A stretch of DNA of 64,000 bases. Source: Ascoidea rubescens DSM 1968. Lineage: Eukaryota > Ascomycota > Saccharomycetes > Ascoideales > Ascoideaceae. The notes below the pieces were generated by a model. That model was not told the origin of the DNA, did not search any database, and was given only the letters and a program-made list of their open reading frames with translations. Position 1 is the first letter of the stretch. Each line of letters begins with the position of its first letter. Where the stretch lies: positions 186,001 through 250,000 of the forward strand of contig NW_017962918.1 of the NCBI RefSeq assembly GCF_001661345.1, given 5' to 3'. This document shows positions 45,211 to 58,640 of the stretch, one piece after another. A program made the translations under genes and the position numbers.

Positions 45211-47531
45211 CTGCGAGACTAATCCCACCATTGCTCTGCTTTCACATAAATTGATACCCAATGCAGGTACGCTTTGGGCTTCGGCGATTGCTGGCAAGGT
45301 GTGCCCACTTAATTGCCAAATCGTTGCCGCCCTATTTAATTGGATTAGCAACATCGCTACCAATCTAACTCAGTACCTGAGATAACAGCGTCGTTTTCTA
45401 TAATGAATTACTAAATGTTTTGTGCTCAGCTTCGCCGGCCAGCGAGGCCGCTGAGACATCGTTGGTGCACCTCGACGTATTGGGGCATTGGAGCACTGTG
45501 GAGCATCTACTCATCAACTGAATGTCTCAGCTCACTGTCTCAAGTCGAATCCCTGTCAGATTGCTGTATAGGCTCAACTGAAGACGCGGATTGGTATTCA
45601 CGAATATGATGGGACTGCATTTTAGTAGCTTGCAGCCTGGTGGCAAAAATTACCTGCCTCTTGCACGCCGCACCAAAAAATCCACACACCTACCAATCAC
45701 CGCTGCTTTCTCATTGAGTAAATTGTTTGCAGCTTCGATCTACCATCCAACTGCAGAGAAATAAGGTGATGACTTTCCAGCAGCTAACTCACTACCATCT
45801 GTTTCTAGTGGCACGTTGAATTTGCTATTCTCTTTGGTGTTGCCCGAGAATGTGACAATGATATTTTAAACAGTTGAATCATTAGTAGGGCGTAAGTTAA
45901 ATAAACAGCAAAGTAGTAACGTAGTTTTCAACATCATCAAGTCCAATAAAAGCGGACAGGACAAGTCTAAAACTTTTCATTGTGATGAATGAACCAAATT
46001 AAAATTTGACACCGCTCAGCGATGCATTTACACATCAGGCTACATTAGCCTCATCGAGGTAGAAGCCTGTAATCCTGCCGTTCCGATTGGTTCAATGCTG
46101 AAGCTCACCAAAATCTTTTGAAGCATCATAGACGGCAAAGGATTGAAGAGCATTTGGGAACTTTTTGTGAAAACCAAACAGGATTTGTCGGAGTGCTCAT
46201 AATGATTTGAAGAGTATTTTCCGACCTTGAAACGAGAGTAAGCATCATCCAACTTAGGAAGTTGTTTTAGGTAAACATCCGCGCAAGTATTAGCATAATG
46301 AACTGCAGCTGTTCCAACAGCTTCATGATCTGAGAAGTAGTACGCTGCTGCGAATGCAACGGATCTAACTATTTCACCCATGATTATACTTTTAACTATC
46401 TTATCTTATCCAGTAACTGCAAGCTGAGAGACGCTTTGAGCAGCTAGTCCGACTTTCGCAAAATCTCCACTTGGAGCTGACTCGATTTTGCAGCTGTTAC
46501 GCCGGAGAACAGCAGTTGACCTAAGAGTGATGAAGCAAATTAATATATTGCTATCTTGGAAAGCCTCAGGGTTTTCACCAGCAGGAGCGCACTACAGTGG
46601 TTCCGCATGAACGGTTTCAGCAGAGGCAGTGGGTAAAAATGCAGCAGCCGACTATGTGTCAATGAACTAGTCTATATTCGAATATTGAATTGTATAAATT
46701 CATTCAAATGGCTTTCAATCTTCGTCAGCATCTGCTGGAGAAATTGTTTTTGATTCGACAAGCTGTTCCAGATAACATTTATTACATCTGCTACCATCAG
46801 CAGCATCACTAGCTGACTCCGTGAATCTCACTGACTCCGCTGAACTGAATTGATTGAGATTGGAAGCATCGATTCCTTCATCATCTCATGTATTGTTCGC
46901 TTTCTCGTTGTCATGAATGAGGTGAACATTGGAATCATGGTCTGAGGCAATTATAGATGGATTGTCTAGTTGTGTTAGCAGCCGACCGAATTTCCTCCCC
47001 AGGACCCGCATCAGCAAGTCAACGTACAACGGGAAATGCACTCGTCGGCTTAATGAGAGCAAATGAGGGTTTAGTAGAAGGAAAATCGTTGTACTAACGG
47101 CACGATCACGTCTGAGAAGAGCATACTACTTACCAAAACATGAACCATGCGTAGACGCATCTACTTTTATCGCAGGCAACCGACACATGGTGCACACTTC
47201 AATCGGCAGAGCTGCAATGCCTGAGTAGCTAATGAGTCGTCCTATAGGCGTCACAACCACAGATGTTCATGACAGGAGCAGCTGAGCTTCTCTAATAGAC
47301 TGATTGAATAGACGTAGTAAAAAAGAATCCTATGATAGGTGAGAAAGCAATTCATGAAAGGCGCTGTTCATATCACAATATCATTTTGCAAATATTCAAC
47401 ATCGTTGTTTTGAACAAGCGTTGTCAAGGCATTCGTCTTGGTGGTCCTTTGCGGACGGCTGGGGTCCCAATTTTCTCCAGTCGTACATGGAACAGATATA
47501 TTATGGTTCATTCATTCAATTTAGAAAGATA

Positions 47532-47730
47532 TTATATCACGTTCAAAGCACCCCCTTGATTAGATCGAGGTGATTGAGCACCCCAATTCAATGATTGATC
47601 AACCAATGCAATTTTATTTACCAACTGGGCATCAGGCAGACATCGTGCAGCAAACGTAGCAACAAGAAGATATCTGAGGTATTCATCAACAATAGTGCCA
47701 AACTGGCGACTCTCACCAGCAGCAAATAAC
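47532..47730 (-). mobile_element. Integrase core of copia fossil J
   Basis: One open frame reads FGTIVDEYLRYLLVATFAAR, then LVDQSLNWGAQSPRSNQGGA. This matches the copia integrase catalytic core T.VDDYSRY..V..... and, 40-50 residues on, RSDNGGEF, with N for the catalytic aspartate position. It is the best-preserved integrase core on the minus strand. Confidence 0.88.
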
Positions 47731-49332
47731 TGGCATTGGGCCAATGGAATTTCTTGAAGGACTCCAACACCGGCGGTGGGCCCCGCTGTGGCCGGTGTAC
47801 TGATAATTTCAAACGCTTCCCTGGTTTGAGTCGATGCTCCCTGTGAACTGCCAGTGTCTGAAAATCCATAAATCACGTCTTGAATTCTTGCAACAATATC
47901 TGCTGAATTTTACAGAGGATCTTGCGTATTTGGTTTCATCAGCGCCACAACAGAAAAAGCAATGGCCACTTAATCACATTCTGAAGCGGCCTTCTTAAGA
48001 GCCGATGCTGAGTTTCGATGAGCACAATAAAGTTTCAGTGGAGGCAGGGCGTTTCCATTTATAGCAGCTGAGACTGAAAATCAAACTCACTATGGGGAGC
48101 AAAGCCATCAATTAATACTCATCCGATGTTCAGAAGAGTTTCAATCCCATTCCCAGGAAAACCATTCATTGACTCAGCATCATCAGCAATCAGACCGCTA
48201 TGCAGAGTTACCGTGCTCAATCAATCGGTATTGGCGCCAATATGAACGGAACGACCAAAATCAAAGAAATCACTTCGAATTGTACATGTCCATTCCATTA
48301 TCACCCAACGACTAAGCAAACAGCGTGTGCAAAACATTAAAGAAAAGGGGATCTGCTATGTCAGCGGACTCACCGAGGACAGCTGACAGAACCGCGAATG
48401 ATGACCGTGCCAACATACCCTCACAACCCATTTCTTCCATTTCTGACACTTATAACATGATATTCCTTTGTGTTTTGGTTTCTTGGTTGTCCTTTTCCAA
48501 CAAATAATTGGCCCGGTTTATCTTGACCCCACAGCCAAATGCATCATGGCCAAAATCAATGCTATAAACCTTCCCTTTAGTAAATGTGGCTATTTGAGAG
48601 TATGAGAATTAACAAAGAGTTGGTTTGGCCTATGTGGGCTCCCAATCTGATGCAGCTTACAAAATGGCTGGAAGCTGAGCAGCACCGCAGCCGTTAAGAC
48701 GATTGCACCAAAATCATTTTAGAGTAGACTATAGTAGCATTCAATTGATTAATCTTTTGCCCCTTAACACTGGTATCTCTGCTAGTGGTAGTAGTGGCGA
48801 TATTTGCTGCAGTAAGTCAACAGATTTTCTTGAAGCGAGGTTAAGATATACAGGACGCCCGTACCATCTGTTGCAAAGCAGCTCTTCAAAACAGCGGAGC
48901 TAATTCCACCAACAAAGAGAACATGGATGACGGCTTCAAATACATCTTTAACAATCCGTGAATCAACATCATCAACAAGAGAAGCAGATTCTTTGACAAT
49001 GGATAAAACCAACGGTCCCAGTCTGTGCACTTTTAAATTCAAAACAAAGATTCATTAGAACGGTGGCAGAATCCGCTAAAATCTCTCACTAATGCCAGGC
49101 AACATCGCGTTTAGCTCCGATGCAGTGGTCGCTAAATGATGATTGTACTTCAATCAGTAGAACAAAAATGCAAAGGACAGCTTATGGCAAATGACGAGCC
49201 CCTTAAATAGAAATGGAGGTTAAGTGACTGACGGTCGCCGGAGCATGTTAATGACAGACAGCAGGAAGCTGAATGACGGCATCTTCGAGGCTCACAACCA
49301 ATTTTAAGATGGTCATAATAGACTGAATAAAT

Positions 49333-49692
49333 TCAATAGTTTGACAGGTGTTTGAAAAGTGGTTGAGCCAATTGGGTTCGTTCAATTGTGAGCGAAATCT
49401 TTTTTTCTGGTGCTTTCGCTTTCATATATTTCTCAAGTGGAAAAATCTTTGCTAATGAAATGGAGTGTCCATTCATGAGGGTGGGATTGAATATCAGAAT
49501 CAAGCTGAATGGATAGCGCTTCAAATCATTAATTTTGAGAATAAAAGGTTTTAAAACCCACTGCAGTTTTTCTGATTCTCGGATGATTTGAGAAAACCAA
49601 TTGTTCTTGGACTGCGTCCCTCGCTGAGCTATATCTGGTTGCAGTGTAAGAAAACCAAACAGGTGATCAATGTTTTCGTGACATGACAGCAA
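49333..49692 (-). other. Unassigned 119-codon open frame beyond the 5' end of fossil J
   Basis: The frame is open for 360 bp in DNA where most frames close within 100-200 bp. It starts without ATG. Segments: NNWFSQIIRESEKLQWVLKP, FILKINDLKRYPFSLILIFN, ISLAKIFPLEKYMKAKAPEK. It is lysine-rich and amphipathic at the end, with no recognised domain. By family spacing it lies outside J (start near 49.1-49.2 kb). It may be part of another fossil or a host exon relic. Confidence 0.3.
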
Positions 49693-49956
49693 TCACCTCG
49701 TGCCCATTGCCCAAAAGGAACTGTGAGGTTCGGATGTGACGTAGTCCATTCAAAAATAGCCATTTCAAGCTGTTTTTACTTAAAAAAATCTGTGCAGATG
49801 ATGATCCACAATCGGTGCCTTTTGGTATGTCTCATATATCAAAAAAGTACTATAATTGAATTAAATCATAAGTTCATTTACCGAATGGACATGTCTTTTG
49901 TTGGACAAAGTCATTGAAAACAGTTAGCACACCCTAGCTAAATTATGCTGTTTGAT

Positions 49957-52900
49957 GTAACTAGATATATAAAGCTCAAAAGAAAGTGTAGGTTCTGACA
50001 GCATGGCAGGTAGTACCAGCCATAGATGGTATTGTACGAACAGCCGAACCATATTTTGAGTGACCTTCAGCTTCATTAATTGTTAATTCAACATCATTTC
50101 TTGGTCCTCTGCCTAAAGCTGTAATTAATTTTATTGATGTTCATAACAAAATCACTAATTGAATTCTGTAAAAACACCATCAATAACAGTTCTCCATCTT
50201 TTAGTTGTGCGATGGGTGTTATTCCAAAGAACAATTACGTGAATCGAATGTCAATAACAGCAAAGTTCCTCAAGGCAATGTCTTTGCTTTACCAATATCA
50301 TTTTTAGTTCCAGCTGTAACATTATTATCGTTACAGCAAGTCCTATTGAACAGCAAGAACTGCTGCTCATACATGTATGGAACATATTGTGTAGTTGATT
50401 TTGCCAGCTTGCCCAACATCATTGAATCTAATGAACCACATATGAGGGGTTCTTTCAGCCGTTCATTCCATTTTAATTTTTCATAAATCGTCTATAGATG
50501 TTATTGCTTCCGCTAGTCGATCGATATAATCATGGATACAATTAGTACTGACATGAAAGCTGTCGAAGCAGCTGAGATCAAGCTATTGCTTTTGTTGATA
50601 TCCTGGTCTTGAAACAACTAAAAATAATTAAATTCGATTGCATTACCAGACGATGAAACATAAATATAGGAATAGGGAAGTGTTTGTGGTAATCCGTTTG
50701 TTAATACTTTTGCATTCTACTCCACAGAAACATCTCTATGATCGATGCATTTGAACGGCGAGACTGTTGTCAAAATATCTTCTACGTTCATCGCCGTGGA
50801 TCTGATGAACAAACTTCATCTCTTTTATGAATTGACTTCATTCCGCATACCGGATGAGAATCATGAATTTTGTGGACTGGTCAAATCCTATGAGGTGAAT
50901 ATTGAAATGATGGACTTTAGTTCTTATACTATTAAATGTGCTTTCTCAGAGACAACCCGCGATTTATTGTGTCTTTGGACGCTTCCTCAATGGATTTAAA
51001 ACGCATCTCAGCAATGGAGTTCGTTGAGATGTTATTTTTAGTTTCTTTGGCACTCCCTGTAGTTGGTTTCAGTTATATGAAAGCTCTCTCATTAATTTTG
51101 GATTCTTTTGAACGCAGCCAACGATTGATTAATGTTCATGTGCTTTCTAGTTGGATTATTTACTGTGCTTTCTTGCTTTAAGCCAATGCCACTGTGCTCG
51201 ACGAATGATATCCAAGATATGTTCAATTAAGCTCCTATGTGCGACGACTTTTTGTAAAACACTTGAAATGGAGTGGAGAATTCAACTCCTACTGGATCAT
51301 CGACTTCAAGATGTTATATCGCGCTCTCAGCAATTCCCATAGGGTATCTAAGATATTGCAGATTGCCATATATTTGTGCAAAGTATTGCAAAGTGTAAAG
51401 CAAAGTTGCATTTCCGACTATGCACGTTGGAATTAATCGTTAGATGCTTAATTGCCGTTCGAAAGGCGTGTTTGAGCAGCTGGCTATTCCATTATGAGAA
51501 TGCTAGTCAGGCGCTGCCTCTACAAGGATCAAAGATTTGTAGTTGGATTAACTGATAAATGGATTCGAAATCTATCGACTATATGATTTGCTAAATCGTG
51601 ATGCTTTCTCTGTTTATGAAAAGTTGTTCACAAATCTTAATATTGATTGAACTAATGAATTAGTTGCATTGCTTCCGTCATCTGAGTTTGACAGCCAATA
51701 TAATTCGGCTCATGTTCGGCATCAATCAATCGATAATGGCCATTAATGGGCTAAATTATATTAGCGGCGATTTATTGCGGATCGATCAATGGTTGAGTTG
51801 TGAATCTTGGAAATATCTTTTGTGTTTAAATCGGAAGACAAAGGATTGCAATGAAATAACGCGCTGCTAATGCACGTAGAATGGTATCTACTTGTCGACA
51901 AAATATTGAGTTGATTTAAAAAGTGTGACTGAGGGTCCATTTGAACTGTGGCAAATCGCATTCGCTGCTACGAACCAAATCATTTTACATTCGTATATCA
52001 CTTGCGCACGCCAATTTTTAAAATATCCATGCGGCGCAATCATTACACCTGTTTGCCAATAGGTAGTCTGCTTCCCGGCTTGTGATTGTTGAAATGCTAT
52101 TCTGCAGAACGAAAAGAGTGACGATATCCAATCGTGAGTGGAGATCAAGATTGAGATCAATTTATTCCAAAGGATAATACTAGCTGATCTCGGTTTTGGC
52201 CTAGACGGATATCAGTGACTGCAACAAGTATCATTGATCTTCTTAGAACGTGTCATTTTTTAATCATTCAACTCACTGATTTCGATAACCAACTTGACGA
52301 CAATTTTAGCTTTTCAATTGGCTAATTGCTGGATTGAAACCATTGCGAAATTGATCAAAGTATTCATCAGTATTACCGTCAGATTACAGCTGTTTAGAGC
52401 AAAAGTTATGATGTTTGTTAATTGATTGATTATCACTCTTACTTAATGATGTTATTGTTTAATTTGAGGTTATTGGTGTGCTGCACTGAAACTTGGTCAA
52501 AATCCCGATTTTCAATGAAGTCGATCCTTCATCTTTCCAATTTGTGTTGCCATGCAATCCTATCACCAAATCTACAACCGCTTTATAGCAGGTTCTACGC
52601 AATTGATGTATTTCTCTATCAATAATTCAACTGTTATCATTCTACTATCGATATGAATTTTTCCTTATAGTTACTCTATTCGTACATTTAAACTTAATCT
52701 TTATGCCAATGAAATTTGTCCAATTCCTCTGAAAGCTCTTCGACTTCTTACTATCCACACTTTCAAATCGCAGCTCTTATAATGTACTTGGGATATTCTA
52801 GGATCTTATTAGTAAATATGCCTCATTGATTAAATGGCTGATACTCAAATATTGCCGTTCACACCATTGATGTCGTACTCACCACTTTCTGAATTACTTC

Positions 52901-53600
52901 TGCTATTGAAATGTACCTTTTTCTTCTGTTAGGAACGCGCGGAAAAATTGCGTATTGTGTTATCAGAAGTATTATTGAGAAAGCCAACGCCACGTAATTT
53001 TACTAAAGGACGCACATTAAAAATATATAAATCATTGTCCTATATTGGTCAATCAATCATTCAAATTTATTACATCTTTCAATGTCAAATTTCAACTGCT
53101 ATCCAGTGTTCACTTTCCAGGGTATTCGGATTTTCGGCAAAATTTGATATTGCTCACAATATCTTCAAAGAAATCATTTCCTCAATTCAAAGACCGTTGA
53201 TCCAATTTGTTGGGAGACTGATATATGGCCGTTGTTAAATCATTGGTTAAGAAGTGAATCACGATTTACGCCGATACTCATGAGTCTATCATTTGACAAT
53301 TTGTCGCTGCTACAAGTGTGAATCGATCCACATGAGGGTTAGCTAGCATTTTTGATGCGTTGAACGCAGTTACATTCAAAACTGCAGTAGCTGGAATGGA
53401 CAATGAAAATCAAAATAATGATAATCTCATTAAGCTGAATGAAGAATTTCGCATAATATGTAGAATCCAAGAAGGGAAGACTTTTAGAAACGCATTCACT
53501 GCGTCACTTAAAGAATTGAATTACAATATTTGGAGAAAGAAGATTGACATGGTATCCCCTCCTTAGGAACGACAGTTCATCAGTTGCCTCTTCAACGGCA
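49957..53600 (+). mobile_element. Diverged copia-like fossil L (tentative)
   Basis: A TATA-like GATATATAAAG lies near 49966. A gag-like segment at 50745-50999 (LFYELTSFRIPDENHEFCGL, FSSYTIKCAFSET) resembles Ty1/copia UBN2-type gag. A segment at about 51280-51400 (YWIIDFKMLYRALSN, ILQIAIY) resembles the W.IDSGA..H...........I.IAD protease block. A segment at 53050-53240 (QISTAIQC, SAKFDIAHNIFKEI) resembles integrase around S.GG.F. The distance from protease to integrase is longer than in A-K, so it is another family, or something is inserted. It is very old and broken. Confidence 0.35.
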
Positions 53601-56600
53601 CTTGTAGGGTAGCTACGAAAGATGGTGGAAATGATCTTGGAGCCAATGGTTTGACTGGCAACGGTTTCGATGTTACCGAACAAAAGGTATCCTTATCTCT
53701 ATTTGATACGATCAGGGCCATCGTAGAAGTGAAAAAAAGAGGAATGATAGCAAATTCATCCGAATGAATGGAACGAAGTAATAAATCAAATCAATCAACT
53801 TTAATGCTTTCTGAACTTGGATCATTTAGGTATGGGGATTTAGTGATTCCAGCAGAAATTGCAGACGACGATAGAAAATTTAATCCTATTGAAAACTGCC
53901 ATCGACGAAGAGTCCTGATTCACTTCTAAGTAGCGAATGAAAAACGATCAGAATAAGAATACGAGAACTTCAAATTGATTGATGATCATCTCCATCTCGA
54001 ATATGTTTTTGCTTCAGTTACATCAACAGATGATGAACACGGTGATCCATTATTATCTGACTAGATAAGAAAAGACATCAAACAAAAGTGTCAAAAGTGC
54101 CAATATTGGTCCAACAGAGTGATCGGATATCCTCCGTTGAATAAGTTGTTCTTCTGTGAGGCACATTTCAAATTTAGCTGGAAACATCAATAGATTAGTG
54201 ATATCAGCTAAGCTGGTGAGTGTGCTGACACATTGTCATTGTCGGTGCAGCTGTTGCATAGTATGAAAAAATCAGAAAGCTATGTCTGTTATTTGCGCAA
54301 GACGTGTGCCACATAACATATTGCTTCACTCCAAACGTCAGTTGGTTGCAATTCGCACGAACCGCGGCCCCTGGTCATTAAATCAAATGAGTGCCATTAA
54401 CTACAAGTGGATACAATCTCAAGGATATTTAATTTCCGTTGAGCACCAGTAAAGGATGTTTTCCGCCTTTAGGCAACAGATCTTTTTCACCTGTTCACAT
54501 CCCCGAAGTATCAATTATTGACGAACATATCGCAGGTGACTGAGAGAGTCGAATGAAAGCTGTTTAAGGTATAACTGTTGCAGCTCAAAATTGATCAATT
54601 AAAGATGATCAAAGTTTCGTCTATAAATCAAAATCTACTTACACAATAGTTCAGTGATTATTATTATTTGAGAGACGTCGGATTGGCAGAAACAAGTTTG
54701 TCCGTGTTATTAAAACAATTGATGAATTCAAAGGAGAAAAGCGAAGACAGTTCTTCGTCAGAGAAAGTCACGTCCATCGGCGCAGAGCACTCATTTGATC
54801 CTCTCAAATTGGAGAAACACGGATGTCAAACATAGATCGACAAAAAATGAATCAACAGCGGTCGGAAGGAAACATTGATGTTTCCCATTGGAGCCTTCTA
54901 GTAACCTAATGAATAATCACAATCACTTCAGCAGCTAAGTGTTCAACGGATTTGACGTATAATTAATTTGGTTCGCGATTGCAATATGATAGAATTAGCT
55001 GGTAGCTTTGAGTAGTTGTGAGAGCTACTGAGAGCAACTTTAATTGATCTCCTTCGTTTAAATCATAAATAGATAGTACTTTTGACGACATATTTCTCTT
55101 ACTGACAACCGTAACCGATTAATAGTAGGAAATGGAACGAAGAAGAATGAGACGTAGTTACACAAAACAATATTCATTCATGCAACCGTTGTAAGTCATA
55201 TATCCAAAACTACGACAACCATTGGATATTGTTCCACTGTGAGAATGGTCTATTTTTCTCTAAGAATTGAAGCGCTTCAAATGTAAATAGGTAATACGCT
55301 GCTATAACAATATAATTCGATTAAGTAACAGCTGACAAAGATATTGAACAGGCATTTGTTTGAATAGATAAGTATTATCAATTAATTCAGTCTTCGCTTG
55401 TAGAAGTTGCACTACTAGATCGTCTTTTAAGCTTGGTGTTTGCACTTGATGTAAGAAATATTTGAAAGCAAATTGCCTTAAAAATTATCAAAGTAGTTAT
55501 ATTTTGCATTTCCACAAGCAACGTGGTGCATAGTTTAATTTGGTCGAAGTAGATATGGTATATATAATGATTTTCAAAGCGTTTCCAATGTAGCCGTACA
55601 ATTATTTTAAGTTGCAATGTCAGAGACATTGTCATCTGAAAGGATTAGACAGAGTACCACTTGCTTACCGGCGATGTGATCACCAATATAACGATGATTG
55701 TGAACAACATGCATCGAACGATTATGAGTATATCGATCGCGGAGAAATATCACGCGCAAATGACTATCAGCATGTCAATGATCAAAGGCCACGGAGTCGT
55801 TAGGCTCATCTCAAACGTTCTAAATTAGTTATCCTTTTTTCATTCAATCAGTCAGTAAGTCAGATCCATTTTCAGTTAGTGACAAGCCACAATCAACGGA
55901 TTCTTTGAAGAACAGGAGAGCAAGTTACGATTTCGCATTGTGAAGAAACGATTTGTCATTCTTTGTGATATTAGCGCCCGCCCGCTCATCGTGAACGACA
56001 ATCGTCTGTTGGATTCTCTCGTCCACAGGTCAATGAATGATTGCTTCAAATCGAGTTTCGCTATGAAATTTTACCTGACCGATATATATTTAAACATTAA
56101 TTTTAACAAAGTAATCAGACCAGTCTGCCGTTTCAAATCCATGTTGTCTCACTTCAACGATACCGCATAGATAATGCCCTGAAGCCGTCACTAAATCATT
56201 GTCTAGAAACAATAGTGGAATTGGATAGTGACATGCAGCAATATTAGCCGTAAATGGTGAAAAGCAACCAACGGATCCAAATTTTCGAAGATCAGTAAGT
56301 CACCGATTGATGATTCGAATTCTATTTTAATTCTGTTGGCTGCTAGGCTTTCAAATTTTTTTACTTTTGCAACTCCAGATGGCAATGAGATTTCCTAAGA
56401 AATCCATTCAAACATATCTCGAATCTATTAGATGTCTCGTAAGTATGAACTTCAACGAACAATTTTGATTATCTCTGGCCTCTTTTTGCTAAAATACTAA
56501 TGAGTGGAGTTATCGCTCTAGTAGTATCATCCTTTGGATTTTGCACCAGCCAATATATTACCAAGCTGAGTAAATAGTAATCACCGTCGGTTTTAAAGCG

Positions 56601-57900
56601 CTCAACGATGGCACACACTGGGACAGTGCCTAACGCGGAGCTTACGACAATCTTCCAACGTATTGCCACAATAGGTAGAGATTAGATTTATGAATGCGAA
56701 GCCCCATGGCTGCCTTCCAAGGATCATTTTGGACGTAACTGATGCGGCTCGGGAGTCAAGATTAACTAAATGATTGCTTGGGCCATTGAAGATCGTTGTC
56801 GTTGCTTTCTCTTGGCAGAGACTGTTGTAACTTTTGGCGGCCAATGGAAGAACTAATCATACTGCAACACATTTGATATGTCGTGCATTGACATCAAAAT
56901 CCATTCAGCAAAGCTCGAGATGAGATGCTTCTTCTACTATTGCCGCCTAAAACCAGTGAAAGCTCTGAATCTTTTGTTATGCATTTGCTAGTGCTTCAGC
57001 TTTGTGTATCACGACTTGAACCAACGTTGGTGAGTCTAACGAGTGAACATTCGTCTACTCAAGAGAATCGAACCCGTTCGCGGTACTAAATATCCATTAT
57101 GATTGTTCTCGAGTTTAAGAATGCTCTGAACTAGATGTCGCATAAATGCAGTTTAGTTTTGAAGGCAATAAATGCACTTCCATAACGACAATGATACCGT
57201 GCAGTTTGCAAGGATCCTTCAATAAATTTAAACTCACCAATATGTGATTCCATTGGTTACCTATCATTTTCTTTTGCAGATGGTGATGGGTATCCCTAAT
57301 CGATGTGAACGCTTTTTTCATCATTAGACAGAGTCACTCGCTTGAAGTTGATTCTACTCATGTTAAAACAATGTACGGAATCCGGCATGCTCACTTTCGT
57401 AGTCGGTCGGACGATTCAACATTCATTTCATAGCAACATCAAATTGTTTCTCAGGAAGACAACCAATGGTCGTTGTTGACTCACCATTTGGAGCCGCAAC
57501 AATTTCACCAGAGATTTCATAAGCGGCTGCAAAAAGAACCGATTCAGATTTCTAATTTGATGTGGCAATAGATCAGCTGAAATATCAATGTTGAAAGAAT
57601 GACTCATCTCAATAATTATTGAAGTTTTATTAGCTTCCCTGATTAAATGTGATCGTTATGATTCACTCGACGAAACGACTGTATTTTCTTAAAAGAGTCA
57701 AACTTTCAGAAAAACCGCTTCGAGCTTCAAAGATCTGAAAATGTTTTCTCTTATTTGATTTCAATAGCAGATCATCATATTCACTAATCAAAATGAGGCT
57801 GCTAGAAAAATTCGGCTCCGCTCCTTCTAGTAATACGTGCTGTGTGGGCATCATGAGTTAACACCATGATATGTACCATTGATGTATTTCCTAAAAATCT
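53570..57900. other. Region without recognised genes
   Basis: Short frames occur on both strands. The plus strand at about 53830-54130 is acidic and hydrophilic (YGDLVIPAEIADDDRKFNP, VTSTDDEHGDPLLSD), like a copia linker after L. A 63-codon frame at 55612-55803 (true ATG) is rich in D, R, Y and H (HQYNDDCEQHASNDYEYIDR). A frame at 57994-58191 (minus) adjoins M. Nothing gives a family with confidence. Confidence 0.3.
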
Positions 57901-58640
57901 TTTTCCGACGTTAGGCTGCAGATATATCACAAATTGATGGATAAAGCATTCCATTGCGTCACATCTAATGCGTTCACAGCTAAACGACTCTGGTTAAAAA
58001 TCTGTTCCAACAACTTTGGGTTTTAACTTAAGAAGGGCAGCATGAGCAGCAGTCGATCTAAATCGTGGGAAGAGATTTGAAACCGTGTCTGGTCGTTTTT
58101 TGAGTTCTTCGTCATTTACTTCAATAATTGACGCTTGTAAGCAGGGTTTATGCAGTATTTGCATTTTCCAAAAGGGTAAACTAAGACGCATCCTCTCAAT
58201 TTAATGATCCTTTGCACACTTTAGCACTGCCTTCCTTGAAATTTTTCACTCCTTAGAACTCAAAAGAAGCTTTGATTAGTGCTTAAGCAGTTCCTTCAAC
58301 TGCTATTGTTGTTGCATTCTTAGAAGTAGCAGCGGTCAATTCCTTTGAGATGAACCCAGACGTATCACCTCCATTGGTCCTTTTCATGGTGAGGAGACTT
58401 TGAAGCAACGATCGTTCAGCGCCGGTCTCAACCGCATCAGTCCCGAATTGATGACGTATCATAACGATTTCATCAATGTCGTTGTGGCCAATGTGTCCAT
58501 CTTTGAAGAAAATTCGAAGACTTCCAACGTAAAAATAGAAGATCAGAGACGTTTGAGACTGTACATTGTACGCTCTTTCAATGGATAACTGATCATTATA
58601 CACTAATACATAATGGATTTGAACGGTGCTTCTCATAATT
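57900..58640 (-). mobile_element. Diverged copia-like fossil M, RNase H part (tentative)
   Basis: The minus-strand frame at 58636-58283 contains VGSLRIFFKDGHIGHN, then NGGDTSGFISKELTAATSKN and ATTIAVEGTA. This resembles copia RNase H: LRYLKGT, then DADWAGD...RKSTSGF, then SK.Q.TIALSSTEAEY. Pol would then end near 57.9 kb on the left. Matching RT and integrase to the right, expected at 58.7-61.5 kb, were not identified with certainty. It is old and broken. Confidence 0.4.

Larger units (their letters stand above)
45140..49200 (-). mobile_element. Ty1/copia fossil J, near full-length internal region
   Basis: The minus strand ends with MMTKPLSAAVLKYMIKVLR at about 45200-45145, the pol tail. An RT/connection segment lies at about 46280-46040 (YLKQLPKLDDAYSRFKVG), the alanine-rich region near 46650, and an acidic linker at about 46980-46720. 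The integrase core lies at 47730-47540 (TIVDEYLRYLLVATFAA, RSNQGGA), a protease-side block at about 48250-48060, and gag to about 49.1-49.2 kb. It has the full family order over about 4 kb, and is broken throughout and old. Confidence 0.8.
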
